A model generated the notes under the pieces. That model had not been told where the DNA came from. It searched no databases and saw only the letters and a program-made list of their open reading frames with translations. A DNA stretch of 6,934 bases from Proteiniphilum sp. Its GTDB lineage: Bacteria > Bacteroidota > Bacteroidia > Bacteroidales > Dysgonomonadaceae. A program made the position numbers and the translations under genes. Positions 6,372 to 6,934 of the stretch are shown piece after piece. The DNA lies in NCBI GenBank assembly GCA_012728465.1, contig JAAYFB010000201.1, positions 1-6,934 on the forward strand, read 5' to 3'. Each line of letters begins with the position of its first letter. The first letter of the stretch is position 1.

Positions 6372-6430
6372 AAATAAAAACAATATATCAACCTTAAATT
6401 ATTATATAGAGGCATTTCATTTTATTTCTA
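6369..6430 (+). terminator. Inverted repeat after pabC, possible terminator
   Basis: TAGAAATAAAA (6369-6379) and TTTTATTTCTA (6420-6430) form a perfect 11-bp inverted repeat that includes the pabC stop codon. The loop of 40 bases contains AT-rich segments that can pair further (TATAT with ATATA). A T-run (about 6437-6443) follows seven bases later. The stem has only two G-C pairs, so a terminator role is uncertain. No better terminator was found downstream of pabC. Confidence 0.35.
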
Positions 6431-6574
6431 CATCTACTTTTTTTATGAATATTTTTTGCAACTATAAATCTGCAAGCAATATTTCACTATTATATCACAG
6501 ACACAAACACACAATTAATGTTAGAAATATGTATAAATTCACTAAAACAACACCCTTTCAAGATGATAATTACA

Positions 6575-6586
6575 ACTTCTAGAAGT
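6575..6586. repeat. Perfect 12-bp palindrome
   Basis: ACTTCTAGAAGT is identical to its own reverse complement. It stands alone in the gene-free region, about 200 bp after pabC. It may be a dimer binding site, but no adjacent promoter is apparent. Confidence 0.3.
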
Positions 6587-6720
6587 AAACATTGTCATAA
6601 ATGCTCTGCATTGGCAATTTTGCAAAGAAAGTATTGTCATTAACAAACCATTTTGACTAAAAACTAAGTAAAACAATGATAATTAGGTTTATAGTTGAGT
6701 ATTTTCAATAAAAATCAATG

Positions 6721-6824
6721 CATTTACAATGTGGTAAATGAACCAAATCAAAAGAATTCATCCATTTACAATGTGGTAAATGGACCAAATTAAAAGAACT
6801 CATCTATTTACAATGTGGTAAATG
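6721..6824. repeat. Three palindromic 20-mers at 42-bp period
   Basis: CATTTACAATGTGGTAAATG occurs at 6721-6740 and 6763-6782, and again at 6805-6824 with only the first base changed (T for C). Each copy has 7-bp arms (CATTTAC/GTAAATG) around a 6-base centre. The two 22-base linkers (6741-6762 and 6783-6804) are also alike, differing at three positions, so this is a 2.5-unit tandem repeat of 42 bp. The period equals four helical turns, which would put all sites on one face of the DNA. An array of operator or iteron-like protein-binding sites is the best reading. Confidence 0.85.
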
Positions 6825-6900
6825 CATCATTTCTTATCAAAAACGATGAATGACAGATGATATTTGCATTACATTTTTTAAGAATTAGTCAATACCATTC

Positions 6901-6915
6901 TTCATTGACAATGAA
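6901..6915. repeat. Perfect 15-bp palindrome near right edge
   Basis: TTCATTG and CAATGAA are perfect inverted arms around a single central A. The form resembles a dimeric regulator's operator. It lies 77 bp beyond the 42-bp repeat array and 19 bp from the window end, so it may belong to the promoter of a gene outside the window. Confidence 0.35.
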
Positions 6916-6934
6916 TAGAAAAGTAATCAGTAAA

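Larger units (their letters stand above)
6372..6934. other. Gene-free region with repeats and palindromes
   Basis: These 563 bases are very AT-rich and hold no ORF with recognisable protein features on either strand. The contents are the pabC-proximal inverted repeat, a perfect 12-bp palindrome, a 42-bp periodic palindrome array and a 15-bp palindrome near the right edge. The layout suggests the control region of a gene beyond 6934, or another protein-binding locus. No tRNA, rRNA or known riboswitch pattern was seen. Confidence 0.6.

Noticed and set aside
5765..6415. Minus-strand ORFs (93 and 109 codons) opposite pabC
   Set aside because: They are antisense to the pabC frame, which carries the conserved lysine and signature motifs, and neither resembles a known family.
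6518..6643. 41-residue ORF on the plus strand with a Cys-His-rich C-terminus (CHKC and CH)
   Set aside because: No ribosome binding site or promoter box, no family resemblance, and it spans a palindrome and a repeat. The Cys/His pattern is thin and the length is expected by chance in non-coding DNA.
6721..6824. CRISPR array
   Set aside because: The regular 42-bp spacing resembles one, but the 22-base linkers are nearly identical to each other, whereas spacers should differ. There are only three units and no cas gene in view.

Overview
The window comes from an AT-rich genome that looks like a member of the Bacteroidota, probably Bacteroidales. Three things point there: the short, unfused pabB and pabC proteins and their sequence style; an mlaE-mlaF pair without an adjacent mlaD; and several exact matches to the Bacteroidota -7 promoter element TAnnTTTG, combined with few clear Shine-Dalgarno sites. 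The assignment is by recognition only; no search was run.

Left third (1-2184, minus strand): the SUF iron-sulfur assembly genes sufC and sufD, with sufD running off the left edge after 412 codons. The first suf gene here is sufC. sufB, its usual upstream neighbour in this phylum, is not in the window. The 181-bp region ahead of sufC holds an attenuator-like arrangement: a 19-codon leader ORF with a good ribosome binding site, a terminator-like hairpin with seven Ts inside that ORF, and a stop codon overlapping the sufC start. An AT-rich inverted repeat lies further upstream.

Middle-left (2185-3727, minus strand): mlaE and mlaF, the permease and ATPase of an MCE-type phospholipid transporter, 10 bp apart. 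They are transcribed away from a 144-bp divergent control region (3728-3871). That region carries one TAnnTTTG box for each direction and a direct repeat between them.

Middle-right (3872-6371, plus strand): a ten-helix EamA/DMT exporter, then pabB and pabC, closely spaced (33 and 13 bp). PabB and PabC together convert chorismate to p-aminobenzoate for folate synthesis. The exporter has an NYFWP motif resembling YddG-type aromatic amino acid exporters, so an aromatic substrate is possible. PabB departs from its family at two well-conserved motifs, and pabB may have its own promoter almost touching its start codon.

Right end (6372-6934): 563 bp with no convincing gene. It contains a terminator-like inverted repeat after pabC, three palindromic 20-mers spaced exactly 42 bp apart (four helical turns), and two further perfect palindromes. 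This looks like a regulatory or protein-binding region for something beyond the right edge. It is the least explained part of the window.
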